From the NCBI GenBank assembly GCA_033675265.1, contig JAUJYZ010001443.1, forward strand, positions 62,001 through 126,000: DNA of 64,000 bases. Direction: 5' to 3'. Within the stretch, counting starts at the first letter, position 1. Every line of letters begins with the position of its first letter. The notes beneath the pieces were generated by a model that worked only from the letters and a program-made list of their open reading frames with translations, made no database searches and was not told the origin of the DNA. This DNA is from Actinostola sp. cb2023 (taxonomy: Eukaryota > Cnidaria > Anthozoa > Actiniaria > Actinostolidae). The position numbers were made by a program, and so were the translations under genes. This document shows positions 10,321 to 20,879 of this stretch, piece after piece.

Positions 10321-10502
10321 AGCCAATAGCCTGATAGCCAATAGCTTGATAGCCTGATAGCCAATAGCCTGATAGCCGATAGCCTGATAGCCGATAGCCT
10401 GATAGCCAATAGCCTGATAGCCAATAGCTTGATAGCCAATAGCCTGATAGCTGATAGCCGATAGCCTGTCAGAACTAGAACTAGAACTAGAACTAGAACT
10501 AG
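10321..10502. repeat. AGCCTGATAGCCAAT array followed by (GAACTA)n
   Basis: About ten units of AGCCTGATAGCCAAT/AGCCTGATAGCCGAT end near 10470, followed by five copies of AGAACT from about 10471 to 10502. This is the fourth simple array in succession. Confidence 0.95.
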
Positions 10503-10828
10503 AGCTTTTAGAAGCTATATGTTCTGTGCAATCCGAAAAAAGTTTTAAATGCCAGAAACAACTAAATATTCCCGATTTTATGTGATTTTAAGTACCCCCT
10601 CCCTGACTTATTCAGAAACTATTGAAATTGGGATCCCTGTGTAATGTCTGCGGCGTTTGTTATAGGTTGGGGTTCCTGTGTAGTCCTATAATATATGTGT
10701 TCGGTGATCCGTTTTAAATGAAGTTGAACAAGCGTGACACGATTTGGTGTTGATATATTTCTCTTTATGTCTTGTCGGACTTCTCTGATGTTTGAACGGT
10801 TTACTTCAATTGGTATCAGTTTTGATCA
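10503..10828. other. Unannotated spacer
   Basis: No gene, repeat or RNA recognised. It contains a loose duplication of TTGGGATCCCTGTGTAATG / TTGGGGTTCCTGTGTAGTC. Confidence 0.4.
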
Positions 10829-11266
10829 GTGTTTATTGAAGCTTATAATTACTTACATCAACATAGTAAATATCGCGATGGTGGATTGCTAGAACACAAT
10901 CTACGATGTGAAGTTCACAAGATACTCATGAATCATCGTAAACAATTCTACACGATAGGAGAATGTAGTAGTCACGATCGATTGGTAGGATTTGAAGGAA
11001 ACATTCATTATTACACAAGCACTGTTGGAAAAGAAATGCAGACTTTGATTGACCAGTATAATTGGCGATGGTTTACTCTAAACGTAAATGACGGTGCACA
11101 AGCTTTGAAAGATTTGATTCACCTACTAGCTTGGTTGGTGTACACATTTTTTAGAAATACACCCCTTTGGCTGATGGGAACGGTCGTATCATTCGATTGG
11201 GGAAAACTTAGAAAAACAAGTTGCATCATGATGGTACAATATTGTAGGAATAAAACTTTGAGTTGA
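10829..11266 (+). pseudogene. Fic-domain protein fragment, frameshifted in the active-site motif
   Basis: The frame reads EVHKILMNHRKQFYTIGECS, VGFEGNIHYYTS and GKEMQTLIDQYNW, then DGAQALKDLIHLLAWLVYTFF. That is the helical core that precedes the Fic signature. Right after it, at 11160-11187, IHPF is encoded in one frame and ADGNGRIIR in another, i.e. the HPFx(D/E)GNGR motif of AMP/UMP-transferases split by a single extra base. A second one-base shift precedes it. Fic proteins transfer nucleotide monophosphates to target side chains. This copy cannot do so without both frames. An acceptor-like TTTTGATCAG lies just upstream. It could be a retained domain copy or a transposon passenger. Confidence 0.6.
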
Positions 11267-11294
11267 CTGCTAGAAAATATACACGTGTGTGAAC

Positions 11295-11684
11295 AATAGA
11301 TATATCCAAGAGAACAATAGCCTGTACGGCTGTTTTTCGATTTGATTTTTTAAGCTCTAAATGAAATTAACTGGAATTGAATACTAAAAATAGATGTGAT
11401 ATAATTACACGTCCAAAGATCCTTAGGCTGATCCGGTACAATAAAATTAATTGGATCGCGTTGGACCTTGATTTCGGAATGCTAAATAGTTTCATGTAAG
11501 AACAATAGCGATATCCAGGAGAACAATAGCGTGTACGGCTGAGTTAAATCGGGTTAATTTTCAGCGGTGGAAACTTTAAGTTTTAAATAAGATGAGCTGG
11601 AATTGAATACTAAAAATAAACGTGATTAGAATTACACGTTCAAAGATCCTTAGGCTGATCCGTTACAATAAAATTAATTGGATT
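11295..11684. repeat. Diverged tandem duplication, about 200-bp unit
   Basis: The segment AGAACAATAG...GTACGGCTG...GGAATTGAATACTAAAAATA...CCTTAGGCTGATCC...ATTAATTGGAT occurs twice in succession (about 11295-11462 and 11499-11684), with a third partial AGAACAATAGGCTGATC at about 11714. Not coding. Confidence 0.8.
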
Positions 11685-12873
11685 TAGATTTGGATAGTTT
11701 GTAAGTGACAATAGGTATCCTAGAGAACAATAGGCTGATCGAACTCGCTGATTGTATATTTTACAATGATTGATCACACAGACGTTTTGCTTAATTTGTT
11801 TATTTGATGATTATCTACTCTGTAGACAGGCGTTATCTCAGGGCTTTTTTTTTCACACCGTGAGGTGACCGGGTAGTTAGAGACATTTTCGAATACAAAG
11901 TTCTCAAAATGGATTTTTATTATTTAGTTTATGTTTGTTTGTGCCGACTTCACTTGTTTGTGTCACGAACTGCTGACTCACGGAAAAATGAAAGACTGGG
12001 AAAATAAAAACGTCAGCCAAAAACCCAAAGTCCATCTGATCGTTTTATAAATAGTCGTGGAATAACACAGACCGAATAGGATCGTTTTCGAAATAACTCC
12101 AGAAGTGGGACCTGTGCGATGGCCCGGAGAGGGCCTGACTCCTTTCCGGGCTGGCCCGCACCGCCCGTGGCCCAGAACTCCCCCCTAGCCCGGGCTGAAT
12201 CGGGCCGCCCGTGTAGCCCGGGCTGACCCGGGCCGCCCGTGGCGTAGAACTCCTATTTCCCTACTACTAATGGTCACATTAAAATGCCTATGAAGCGAAA
12301 TAAAAACTGACCACGTTTTCACTTGCTACTACGGAAGTTTAATCTTTGCTTGTTTACATGGCGTTAATAAAATACTTGAGGAACATTTTTTTATTTCACG
12401 CTCGAAGTTGGGCATTTTGGTTTTCAAAGTGCGACATATCCCGCTCGGTCAAACTATAGAAATATGACGTCAAGTGTTGTGCACAACAAAGGCATGCAAA
12501 CGTCTTGACGTCACCTAGCCATTGTGCAGGGCCCAGTCTCTTGTCGCACAATTGGTTGAAAATTATAGTTTTCGAACCACGAAAAGAAAATGTTCGCACA
12601 CTCAAAGTCGATGTTTAAATACAGCAAATGTTCAGAGAAAGACCAAACAACAAGAATGTACAATACTAAAACAAGGATCGACATTTTTGTTTCATGGGCA
12701 CGTTAAATATTGTTGTTTTTAATAGAACGGATTTCAGACGCTTTTTTTCCTCCCTTTTATAAGCTCCCGCAAACCCCTCCCCCCCGGTTATAAGCCTTAT
12801 AACCGGGATTATACGGTAATATGATAAAAGAGCTGTTGTTTATCAGTGATACGATTGTATGTTGACAGGAAAT
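11685..12873. other. Non-coding region with a GC-rich duplicated block
   Basis: Mostly AT-rich. At 12120-12245 a sharply GC-rich patch carries AGCCCGGGCTGAATCGGGCC and AGCCCGGGCTGACCCGGGCC in tandem, each ending GCCCGTG, and each a potential strong hairpin. The remaining small open frames have no recognisable content. Confidence 0.5.
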
Positions 12874-12925
12874 GAGATTTACTATGGCCCGAGTTCGAGT
12901 TCGAGTTCGAGTTCGAGTTAGGAAT

Positions 12926-13858
12926 CGAGTTGAGGAAAATTAACAATTGATGCCCGTAAAGCCATTAAAACGTTTCTTGATCCTTTTTAAAGTGTGAAAC
13001 AATCTAAACAGGTCACTACTGAGCTGGAAAATATCGTTTCAATTAGAGGATGGAGGCCATCTTATCAGTATCTTACGACTTATTTATCGTCATTAGGCAG
13101 TTCTGGATCATCATATTCGTGGTTAATTATGTCTGTCCTATGTCATGACATATGATTACCTTTAGCGGTAGTTTAGAGGAAATTTATCACTGAGTCTGCG
13201 TATGTTGCTTCGCTTGCATTTGCGTTGCTCATGTGAACCGGGCTTTAGCGTAGAATAGAAATAGCTCGAAAAATATGGTTTACGTGACAGAAACACAACG
13301 AAACGTGTATTCACATGGAGGTGTAATACGTGAAATGGGAGAAACTACATAGCACATAAAATCTTTTATACGCTATTGTTCACTGTCTATTGTGTCCTTC
13401 ATATCTACATTCTGCATTAGGAATATATTACATCAGCTGAGATGAGTCATCCCGGGATGTAAATATTATTTTGAAATCGTCCCGAAATGAATTCGTCTCG
13501 CCCTAAAATCACGTAAACAGCAAGAAACAAATGACCAGACACCGAGGTGGAAATCATCACAGGTTGTGGAACTCAGTCATGTAAACGCACCCTCAATGGT
13601 AAACCCGGTCTGGGTAAACACTACACATGCATTCAAAAATATATTTATTTTAAACAAATCTGTTAAGTAACAAATAAAAACTCAACTGCAGAACGTTGTG
13701 GTGATACTTATGTTTAAAGTGAGAAACCTTAAAATATAACATAATAAAGCAGCAAATATATTGTCAAAGTATCAGTGTTTGAATGTCATAACAGGAAACA
13801 ACATCAACGTCAATAGTGATAAAGCCTTTGTAAAAGACAAATATTTTTTGTGTTTGTT
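12926..13858. other. MULE subterminal non-coding region
   Basis: No gene. It lies between the left TIR and the transposase stop codon and would form the 3' untranslated end of the element. AATAAA-like signals on the minus strand were not resolved. Confidence 0.5.
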
Positions 13859-15386
13859 TTACGGTTCCCACACCAAGGGAAGAGACTGTGCTTCAACCAG
13901 CTCTTGAGATGATAGGGCAAGATCACCTTTCCATTCAATTTCGGTCGGTGGGGAAACAACATTGGATCTTGCTGGGGACTTTTTTATACAGGCTGTACTC
14001 ACGCAATACCTGAATACTGCTGGAACCTGAAAAGAGTTTCCTTCTTTGGTTTTAGCCTGAGGTGAATATAGGCCATCTACCGCTACTACGACCACACCTT
14101 CTTTTAGCTTTTTTGCACATCCTTTGCAGCTTGGAGGCGTACCTCTCTGTTTATGCAGTCGTTCTATGCGCCATGAGGTGCCAGGTTTCACTCTCTGTCT
14201 CTTAGCCTGGGAAAGAAGACTTCTCACCTCAGATATTGTTAGAGCTATCTGGTGGAGTCTGTTATCTCCTTCGTCGACTTTGAGCATGTTGAGGTATACT
14301 CAAATGATATGGCTGCATATCTGACCTCTTACAGTGTAACAACAGCGCCCATTGTTATCTTCACATTGTGGTGTTTTGCAGATTGTTACCTTATATTGTG
14401 TACCTCCATCCTTTGACAGTTCATACACGTGGCATGTGTCTGATGTTGTAGATGAGGATAACACATTGAATGATTGGTTTTTGGCAATACCAAGGGCTCT
14501 TTGGAATGACTGTGATCTTTCTGTGCGGTACCTAGCCCCTCTTGCCTCCTTGCTTCTTTTATCTGCACGATGGGATGATGTGGGATCTGTAAAGGTGGAA
14601 CGATTTCGCTGTACTTCTGTCGCGTCTTTGTTGATGAGACTTTGGCCATATTCATGAGCTGCTTTTACTTGTTCCCTGGCAGTTTTTTCTTCGCGCTGTG
14701 CAAGGGAAGGCCCACTTCCTCCACTGTAGACTCCAAGCTTGAACTGTTCAACAGCTTTTTCTTGCAAAATAGACTCCGCCACGTCTTCTTTAGCAGCAGT
14801 AACGAGATCAAGATTTTCTGAACCTTTTTTGGCCCATTTTGAATGGCCAATCTCAGCCAGGTTTGTTGATGGAGCACCCCTTGGACACCATGCTCGAAAA
14901 ACATGGTGACGTCGTACATGCCACCACTCTATCCAACACTTCAGGTGTTTTCTCTCAGGTGTAGACAGAAAGGCCATGAGATCTTCTAGAACTTGATTAT
15001 AAGCCGCTGTGGATGCGCTGTAAAGCAGCTTGTCAGTCATGTTGGTGAACATCTTTTTCTCTTCTTCTGATGTCAATTTGTTTCGATGACGGTTTCTGCA
15101 ATCTTTGAAGTGGAAGTCACAACTCTTACAACGAGCCAGGGCATCTTCACCGAACACATCTCTGACTGCATTCCAATTTCCGCCATGTTCATCAAACACC
15201 AACCCACGAGGATTAAACTTATATGAAGGATCGTTTTTGGACTCTTGTAGTGCTCTGTTAAAGGCTTGAAAGAACACCGCTATGGTATCTCCTGTCTCTG
15301 CTTCAACTTCAGCAGTTGCGAGTTTAAAGAGCTCTCGAAGTAGTGGATGGTAGACCCAGAGCGTGAGAGTTTTGAAACCACGGCAC
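13859..15386 (-). pseudogene. MULE transposase last exon: DDE core, SWIM finger, TGA break
   Basis: Acceptor CATTTCAG|GTGCC. It reads VYHPLLRELF, then GLVFDEHGGNW (second catalytic D, about 15190), CKSCDFHFKDC, WWHVRRHHVFRAWCPRG and TNLAEIGHSKW (catalytic E, about 14852): the MULE DDE core in order. A CxC...CxH SWIM finger (ICKTPQCEDN...GQICSHII) follows at about 14385-14303. The frame is interrupted by TGA at 14300 and then stays open for 141 more codons to TAA at 13859, with a CKGC...CIKK motif. No other lesion is visible. Confidence 0.85.
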
Positions 15387-15759
15387 CTGAAATGATGAAT
15401 AAAAATGAAATTATATTCTTAAAATAAAGTCAGCTCTGTGTAAATACAGTAAAACCTGTATTAAGCCTGCCGATCTGGCCACAACTGCTACCCTTAAAGC
15501 CTTCAATAACAGCAGTCTCCATGCCGCTGCATTGTAGAGAGGGAGTGCTCTTATTTGATCGATATAAATGCGGACACCAGAGCACGGCCGCGACGGTGTC
15601 GTGGCGGACCCCAAAGGAAACATATTTCCATATTTCCGGGACGAGTACACTCTGTTAGTGCACCCGCATTAGTAATATTTACAAGATTTACAACTGGCTG
15701 AAAATGGTTAAAATGAATGTCCCGATGTGTGCGCGCAGCTGCTCTCTTGAATTTTATAC

Positions 15760-16620
15760 CTGTCATGTTTTGCATCCAGAAAACAGTATTCCTGCGACAT
15801 GAAGCCTTCGCCATCTTTATCCATCTGAAGTGCTAGCTCTACAGCTAATTTGCTTGTTTTGAAGACATATGTTGGCATCCCGTTGTTCATGTGAACGTTG
15901 TTGATTGTATAGATATACAAAGGATCCTTCTTATCAGTGTATGACTTTAGTGTGACAACTGCATCAAAGCTGTGACCATTGGGCTTACTTTGTTTGAAAG
16001 ATTGTTGATAGTTGGCCAGCCTCTTTTTGTCTTGAACCTCATTTGACAGATTGTCAATGTCTTCCCATGGACCTTCTTTGTCTAAAAGTTTGATGATACT
16101 ATCCACACGTGTTCTGTTTACCGTCTTCTCCTTGAGGCCATCAAGAGTTGCTTCACTGATATCACGACGTTTTACTGAAGGCCTACAGGTATGGGTTCCT
16201 TCATGATATACAATGACTTTAGTCGAGTGATTGCCATCCATGAATTCCCATATTTTCTTTGCTGGGCAAGGTACTTTGTCAACTATCGTATTGCAGCAAC
16301 TGCACACTGTGTTGCCCTCTTTTTTCACGAATTGTACTTTGTTCATGGTCTTGAACTGATCCAGGTAGGGGCACCCCAGGTTATAACATGTGAAACCTCC
16401 CTTGCAGTGTGCTATCCTTCGAATACCAATGCCCTGCCTGCTTGATGAGATGTAAGATCCCCATGGTCTACCATCTTTTGTTGATCTCATTATGTCACCC
16501 GGTTTGCACTTCACTTGAAATTTCCTGTGACCATCAAGTTCATGTGGCAAGGCTTGAGCTATCTCCAAGGATACATCATCCCACAAAGATGGGCAAAGGC
16601 AATTCTTTGTCTTAGATGAG
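15760..16620 (-). CDS. MULE transposase exon: DNA-binding zinc finger and first catalytic Asp
   Basis: An exon of 861 nt between acceptor CTTCAACAG and donor GACAG|GTATAA. It has a Cys/His finger (CKGGFTCYNLGCPYLDQF ... VCSCCN ... HEGTHTC) of the WRKY/FLYWCH type that MULE transposases use to bind their TIRs, then a helical segment. It ends at YCFLDAKHD, where the D is the first residue of the DDE triad. Splicing to the next exon creates the expected continuation R-C-R-G-F-K-T-L-T-L-W, which confirms the intron 15759-15387. Confidence 0.85.
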
Positions 16621-16691
16621 CTGTTGAAGGAGTGCGAGTATATGAGAAAAAGACTCATTTACGTAACTATATTCAGTTGGGTTTCAAGTCG

Positions 16692-17536
16692 AATTAGCCA
16701 TTAACAAAACGAGCAGAGGACTGGGACCAAGTCCGTAAAACTAATTAAATAAGAAACTAGCAAAAATGGGCATCATTTTCTGAGAGAGCAGATCAAACTT
16801 AGCTAGTCTGGAAAGTTTGGTGAACTTCGGCTTAATATTGACGATGCTAGAGGGCAGCAAATATGTCTATTTTCCCATACAAACTCTGTAAATTTTGGAC
16901 GCTGTCGGCCATCCGAACCATACATTCACTGTAAAATTTTGGCCGTGGACAACACAATTTCAAAAGCTTATAATTCCGACAGAATTCGCTCAAATCACAT
17001 CAAACTTTGCACAGATGCTAATTTCGTAATTGCATTAAGAGGATATTTATTTCAACATCGCGTAATATCCGCCAAAAGCGCCAAAAACGAGCGCTTTTGA
17101 ACAGTTTAACTTTCGATTTTCGCTTTGGATTAACACTCTAATTTTATTTTAACCAAGCACAAACTATTAAAAACAAAGTAAATTGTCTGCCTAAAGGTGT
17201 TTTAGCGTTGTACAAAGCCATTTTCCTGCTTTTTGTTTGAAATTTGAGGTAATTCAGGGGAAAACATCAGCAATACTAGCAAATATACAGATCTAGCCCA
17301 TGTGGACAGTTTTCAAATTAAATTTTCACTTTGGATTAACACTCTAATTTCACTTTTACCGGTCAAAAACCATCCCAAATAACTTGAACTCTTTGCTAAA
17401 GCAGTTTTAGCCTTGTACAAAACGTATTCTCCATGCTATTGGTTTTTGGCGCTCAATACGCGCGTTCGTAAAAAATCTCCTCTTAATTCTAATAAACTCG
17501 TTCCCAGTCCCCTGCTCGTTTTGTTAGTGGCTAATT
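16692..17536. mobile_element. TIR element nested in a MULE intron (about 845 bp)
   Basis: Termini AATTAGCCATTAACAAAACG...GGACTGGGACC and, inverted, AATTAGCCACTAACAAAACG...GGACTGGGAACG form about 40-bp TIRs. It is non-coding, with an internal near-duplication (TTTCACTTTGGATTAACACT at about 17110 and 17325). Related fragments are seen at about 63372-63530 and about 41438-41460, so it is a dispersed family. The flanking duplication is obscured by the AATTAG/CTAATT symmetry. Confidence 0.75.
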
Positions 17537-18166
17537 AGAGCGAGGTTTGCAGAATACGTTCACGGAGGATCAAAACAAAGAACATAATTCGTCACTTTCA
17601 CATTACCCATAATACACTTTGTTTACCTCCAAATTTTGCATAAACTATTGTTCTCAATTTCTCTTGGGAAGACTGCATTTAAAAGGCTTACAGGAAAATA
17701 ACTAATTGTTTTACTCGGTGAGCAGACAACATTTTATTTTAACCGGAAATTCAAGGGTGTGCGAACCTCATCGGAAGCGATCTTTCGCGGGGAAAAATTA
17801 GTTCTAAAAATAGCCTGATCTGGGAACAGGTTGTGACACAATAGTATGGGAGATAGAGGCTCCTATTTATGGGATCCTAGTTTGATTAGTCGAAGCAGTG
17901 AGGGTCAATGGGCATATCCACACATAAACTGTCCTTAAATACTGCCTTAGATACCCACTGACACATTTAGGTGTTGATCTGTTGGACAGATTCCACAGGA
18001 AGCCCAAAAGATCAACCAGCGGATGCTCATTTATACCACAGGAAGCCAATAAATTACAACACTGATGCAACGCAAAAAATGCACACAAAAATACAGTTTT
18101 ACTTTTTTTAAAGGCAAATAAGAAATAGTTGGGCTGCCTGTGTTAGTAGTCATTAATGTCACTTAC
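17537..18166 (-). other. MULE intron remainder
   Basis: Non-coding intron sequence. A segment near 17757-17880 (TTTCGCGG...AGTTCTAAAAATAGCC...TATGGG) resembles 33535-33650, so another dispersed repeat is present. A missing small transposase exon may lie here. Confidence 0.4.
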
Positions 18167-18564
18167 CCAGAAGGTGGTTCTTTTTTCCCTTCTCCCTTGT
18201 GAATAAAATTTCTTTGCTGTCTGGAGTGGATACAGGCAAAATTCAATTACTACAGCTACGGAGAACTTAATGTGTTATACCGTGATTAATAGAACATGTA
18301 CAACCAGAACCTTACCTCAGACTCAGTTGGTTCCTTGCTATGTTGCGCCGATGACGTTCTTCGCTCAGCTGCACTTCTAAAACTGTGTAATTTTCAATAG
18401 TTATTCACATAAATTCACGCATACTCCTTTCTGATCTCAAAAGTATAAATAATTACATTTGTAAATATTTTACCGAACGCACCTTACTAAATCCTCTTTT
18501 TTCCTTTTAACAGGTGTCCCCTCAGGACTAGACAGCACCTAGAAAATTCAAAACGTTTAGAGAA

Positions 18565-18786
18565 ATGAGGGTTCATCATGTAATTTCAAAACTCATAGGA
18601 CAAAAAATAATTATCATAGCTGGAAAGAGCTCGTTGAAATTAGTAAAAATGTAAAGTTTGGAAAAGATCGCTTCACAAATTGCGAAGATATCAATTTTCA
18701 AAAATCGAAATGTTATATGAAAACCATTGGAAATTTACGCTTGGAGGCAACCCTATGAGTTTTGAAATTACATAATAAACCCTCAT
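18565..18786. mobile_element. 222-bp MITE nested in a MULE intron
   Basis: About 35-bp inverted ends: ATGAGGGTTCATCATGTAAT... and the complement of ...ACATAATAAACCCTCAT, differing at two positions. There is no coding capacity. It lies between the transposase exons at 18932 and 18538. Confidence 0.75.
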
Positions 18787-19424
18787 TGACTTGAAAGAAA
18801 ATTTCACTTAGGAATATAATGCTGTAAATGTTTTTATGACTGTTTAAATAGACTCAATTGAATAATATTTAGGAGATATTTACCGGCGGCACTATCGGTA
18901 CAGTTACACTAAGCACTCCTACGAAATTTACCTCGATTACTTCATCTGTAGTTTTTAAAAGTTTTTCTTCATCTTCTTCTTCACTATTGAGTTCACTAGA
19001 ATAAATGTTGAAGAAAAAACGATAAATCAAATCCAGGAATACCAAATTTGCTAACCTTTATCAGAGAACAGAGAGAATTCATGCTTACACAACTGATATG
19101 TGTCTTCTTTCGCTTTTTTCTGTAGAAAGAAAAGGATTCAAACTTGAAATAGCACTGAAAAAACAATTTAAACGAAACACTAAAATAATGTGTACTTAAA
19201 GAGAAGCATAATATTTCGAGATGGCTAAGTAAAAGTGAGATTAATGAAGAACAAACCAACCTTCTAGAGAAGCCATTATGGCGGACGGAAGGATATCCCA
19301 GCGGTCGTTCTCCTAGAAATTCGCGGGCTCACATGAAATGTCCGCGAAAGACTGGTCCCTAACTCGAACTCGATATGAAACTCGAACTCGAACTCAAACT
19401 CGAACTCGAGTCATAGAAAATCTC

Positions 19425-19579
19425 ACAGGAAATAAAGTTCACAATCTGCATTATTATACGTATCTTATTATTATTATTTCTTGAAATCATTCAGCCTAGA
19501 ACCAGGGCGTTCTCTCTCAAACCAGGCGTGAAACACGTGACCTGAGGACGAGTTATGTCATGACACATCAGTACATTGT
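19425..19579. other. MULE right flank
   Basis: Starts with the 9-bp target duplication, followed by a short ATT microsatellite and a spacer up to the 57-bp satellite. No gene. Confidence 0.6.
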
Positions 19580-20766
19580 TATACTAGTTTAACCACTAGT
19601 CCCTTACACATTGTATTGTTATACACCGACGCAGTCTCTACTAGTTTAACCGCTAGTCCCTAACACATTGTATTGTTATACACCGACGCAGTCTCTACTA
19701 GTTTAACCACTAGTCCCTAACACATTGTATTGTTATACACCGACGCAGTCTCTACTAGTTTAACCGCTAATCCCTAACACATTGCATTGTTATACACCAA
19801 CGCAGTCTCTACTAGTTTAACCGCTAGTCCCTAACACATTGTATTGTTATACACCGACGCAGTCTCTACTAGTTTAACCGCTAATCCCTAACACATTGCA
19901 TTGTTATACACCGACGCAGTCTCTACTAGTTTAACCGCTAATCTCTAACACATTGTATTGCTATACACCGACGCAGTCTCTACTAGTTTAACCGCTAATC
20001 CCTAACACATTGGATTGTTATACACCGACGCAATCTCTACTAGTTTAACCGCTAATCCCTAACACATTGTAATGTTATACACCGACGCAGTCTCTACTAG
20101 TTTAACCGCTAATCCCTAACACATTGTATTGTTATACACCGACGCAGTCTCTACTAGTTTAACCGCTAGCCCCTAACACATTGTATTGTTATACACCGAC
20201 GCGGTCTCTACTAGTTTAACCGCTAGTCCCTAACACATTGTATTGTTATACACCGACGCAGTCTCTACTAGTTTAACCGCTAATCTCTAACACATTGTAT
20301 TGCTATACACCGACGCAGTCTCTACTAGTTTAACCGCCAGTTCCTGACACATTGAATTGTTATACACCGACGCAGTCTCTACTATGTTTAACCGCTAATC
20401 CCTAACACATTGTATTGTTATACACCGACGCAGTCTCTACTAGTTTAACCGCTAATCCCTAACACATTGTATTGTTATACACCGACGCAGTCTCTACTAG
20501 CTTAACCGCTAGTCCCTAACACATTGTATTGTTATACACCGACGCAGTCTCTACTAGTTTAACCGCTAGCCCCTAACACATTGTATTGTTATACACCGAC
20601 GTCTCTACTAGTTTAACCGCTAGTCCCTAACACATTGTATTGTTATACACCGACGCAGTCTCTACGAGTTTAACTGCTAGTCCTTAACACATTGTATTGT
20701 TGTACACCGACGCAGTCTCTACGAGTTTAACCGCTAGTCCCTAACACATTGTATTGTTGTACACCG
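19580..20766. repeat. 57-bp satellite, about 21 copies
   Basis: The unit is GTCTCTACTAGTTTAACCGC, TAGTCCCTAACACATTGTAT, TGTTATACACCGACGCA. Copies are mostly over 95% alike; variants are single substitutions (CTAATCCC/CTAGTCCC, GTATTG/GCATTG) and one copy with a short internal deletion near 20598. No reading frame is conserved. Confidence 0.95.
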
Positions 20767-20879
20767 ATTTGTCCTGGGTTTTTTTCCTGGTCCGGTATAT
20801 CCTAAGAAATCGCGTGCTCTGATCATTAGGAGGACCAGATTGGAAAAAAGCATAGCTTTATCTGTAAATTCCTCGTTAA

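Larger units (their letters stand above)
13859..19276 (-). pseudogene. MULE transposase gene, at least eight exons, one in-frame stop
   Basis: Minus-strand exons with consensus borders: 19276-19261 (ATG GCT TCT...), 19119-19089, 18995-18932, 18538-18483, 18376-18316, 18220-18167, 16620-15760 and 15386-13859. Codon phase is continuous across the first six; the 18167-to-16620 join does not fit by one base, so an exon or alternative site is probably missing there. The small exons give an acidic, basic N-terminus (ELNSEEEDEEK, VKRKKEDL, AAERRTS) with a likely nuclear-localisation signal. The two large exons hold the zinc finger, DDE core and SWIM finger (see those entries). A TGA at 14300-14302, in the SWIM region, is the only break seen in the last exon; a single base change from TGG is the likely origin. 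Confidence 0.85.
12874..19424. mobile_element. Mutator-like element (MULE), 6.55 kb, 9-bp target duplication
   Basis: ACAGGAAAT occurs exactly at 12865-12873 and 19425-19433, directly outside termini that are inverted relative to each other: GAGATTTACTATGG... on the left and, complemented, GAGATTTTCTATGA... on the right. Both ends continue inward as runs of the hexamer GAGTTC and then GAGTTAGG, giving about 60-bp imperfect TIRs. A 9-bp duplication is diagnostic of Mutator-type transposition. The interior encodes a multi-exon MULE transposase on the minus strand. Two smaller elements (16692-17536 and 18565-18786) have since inserted in its introns. Confidence 0.9.
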
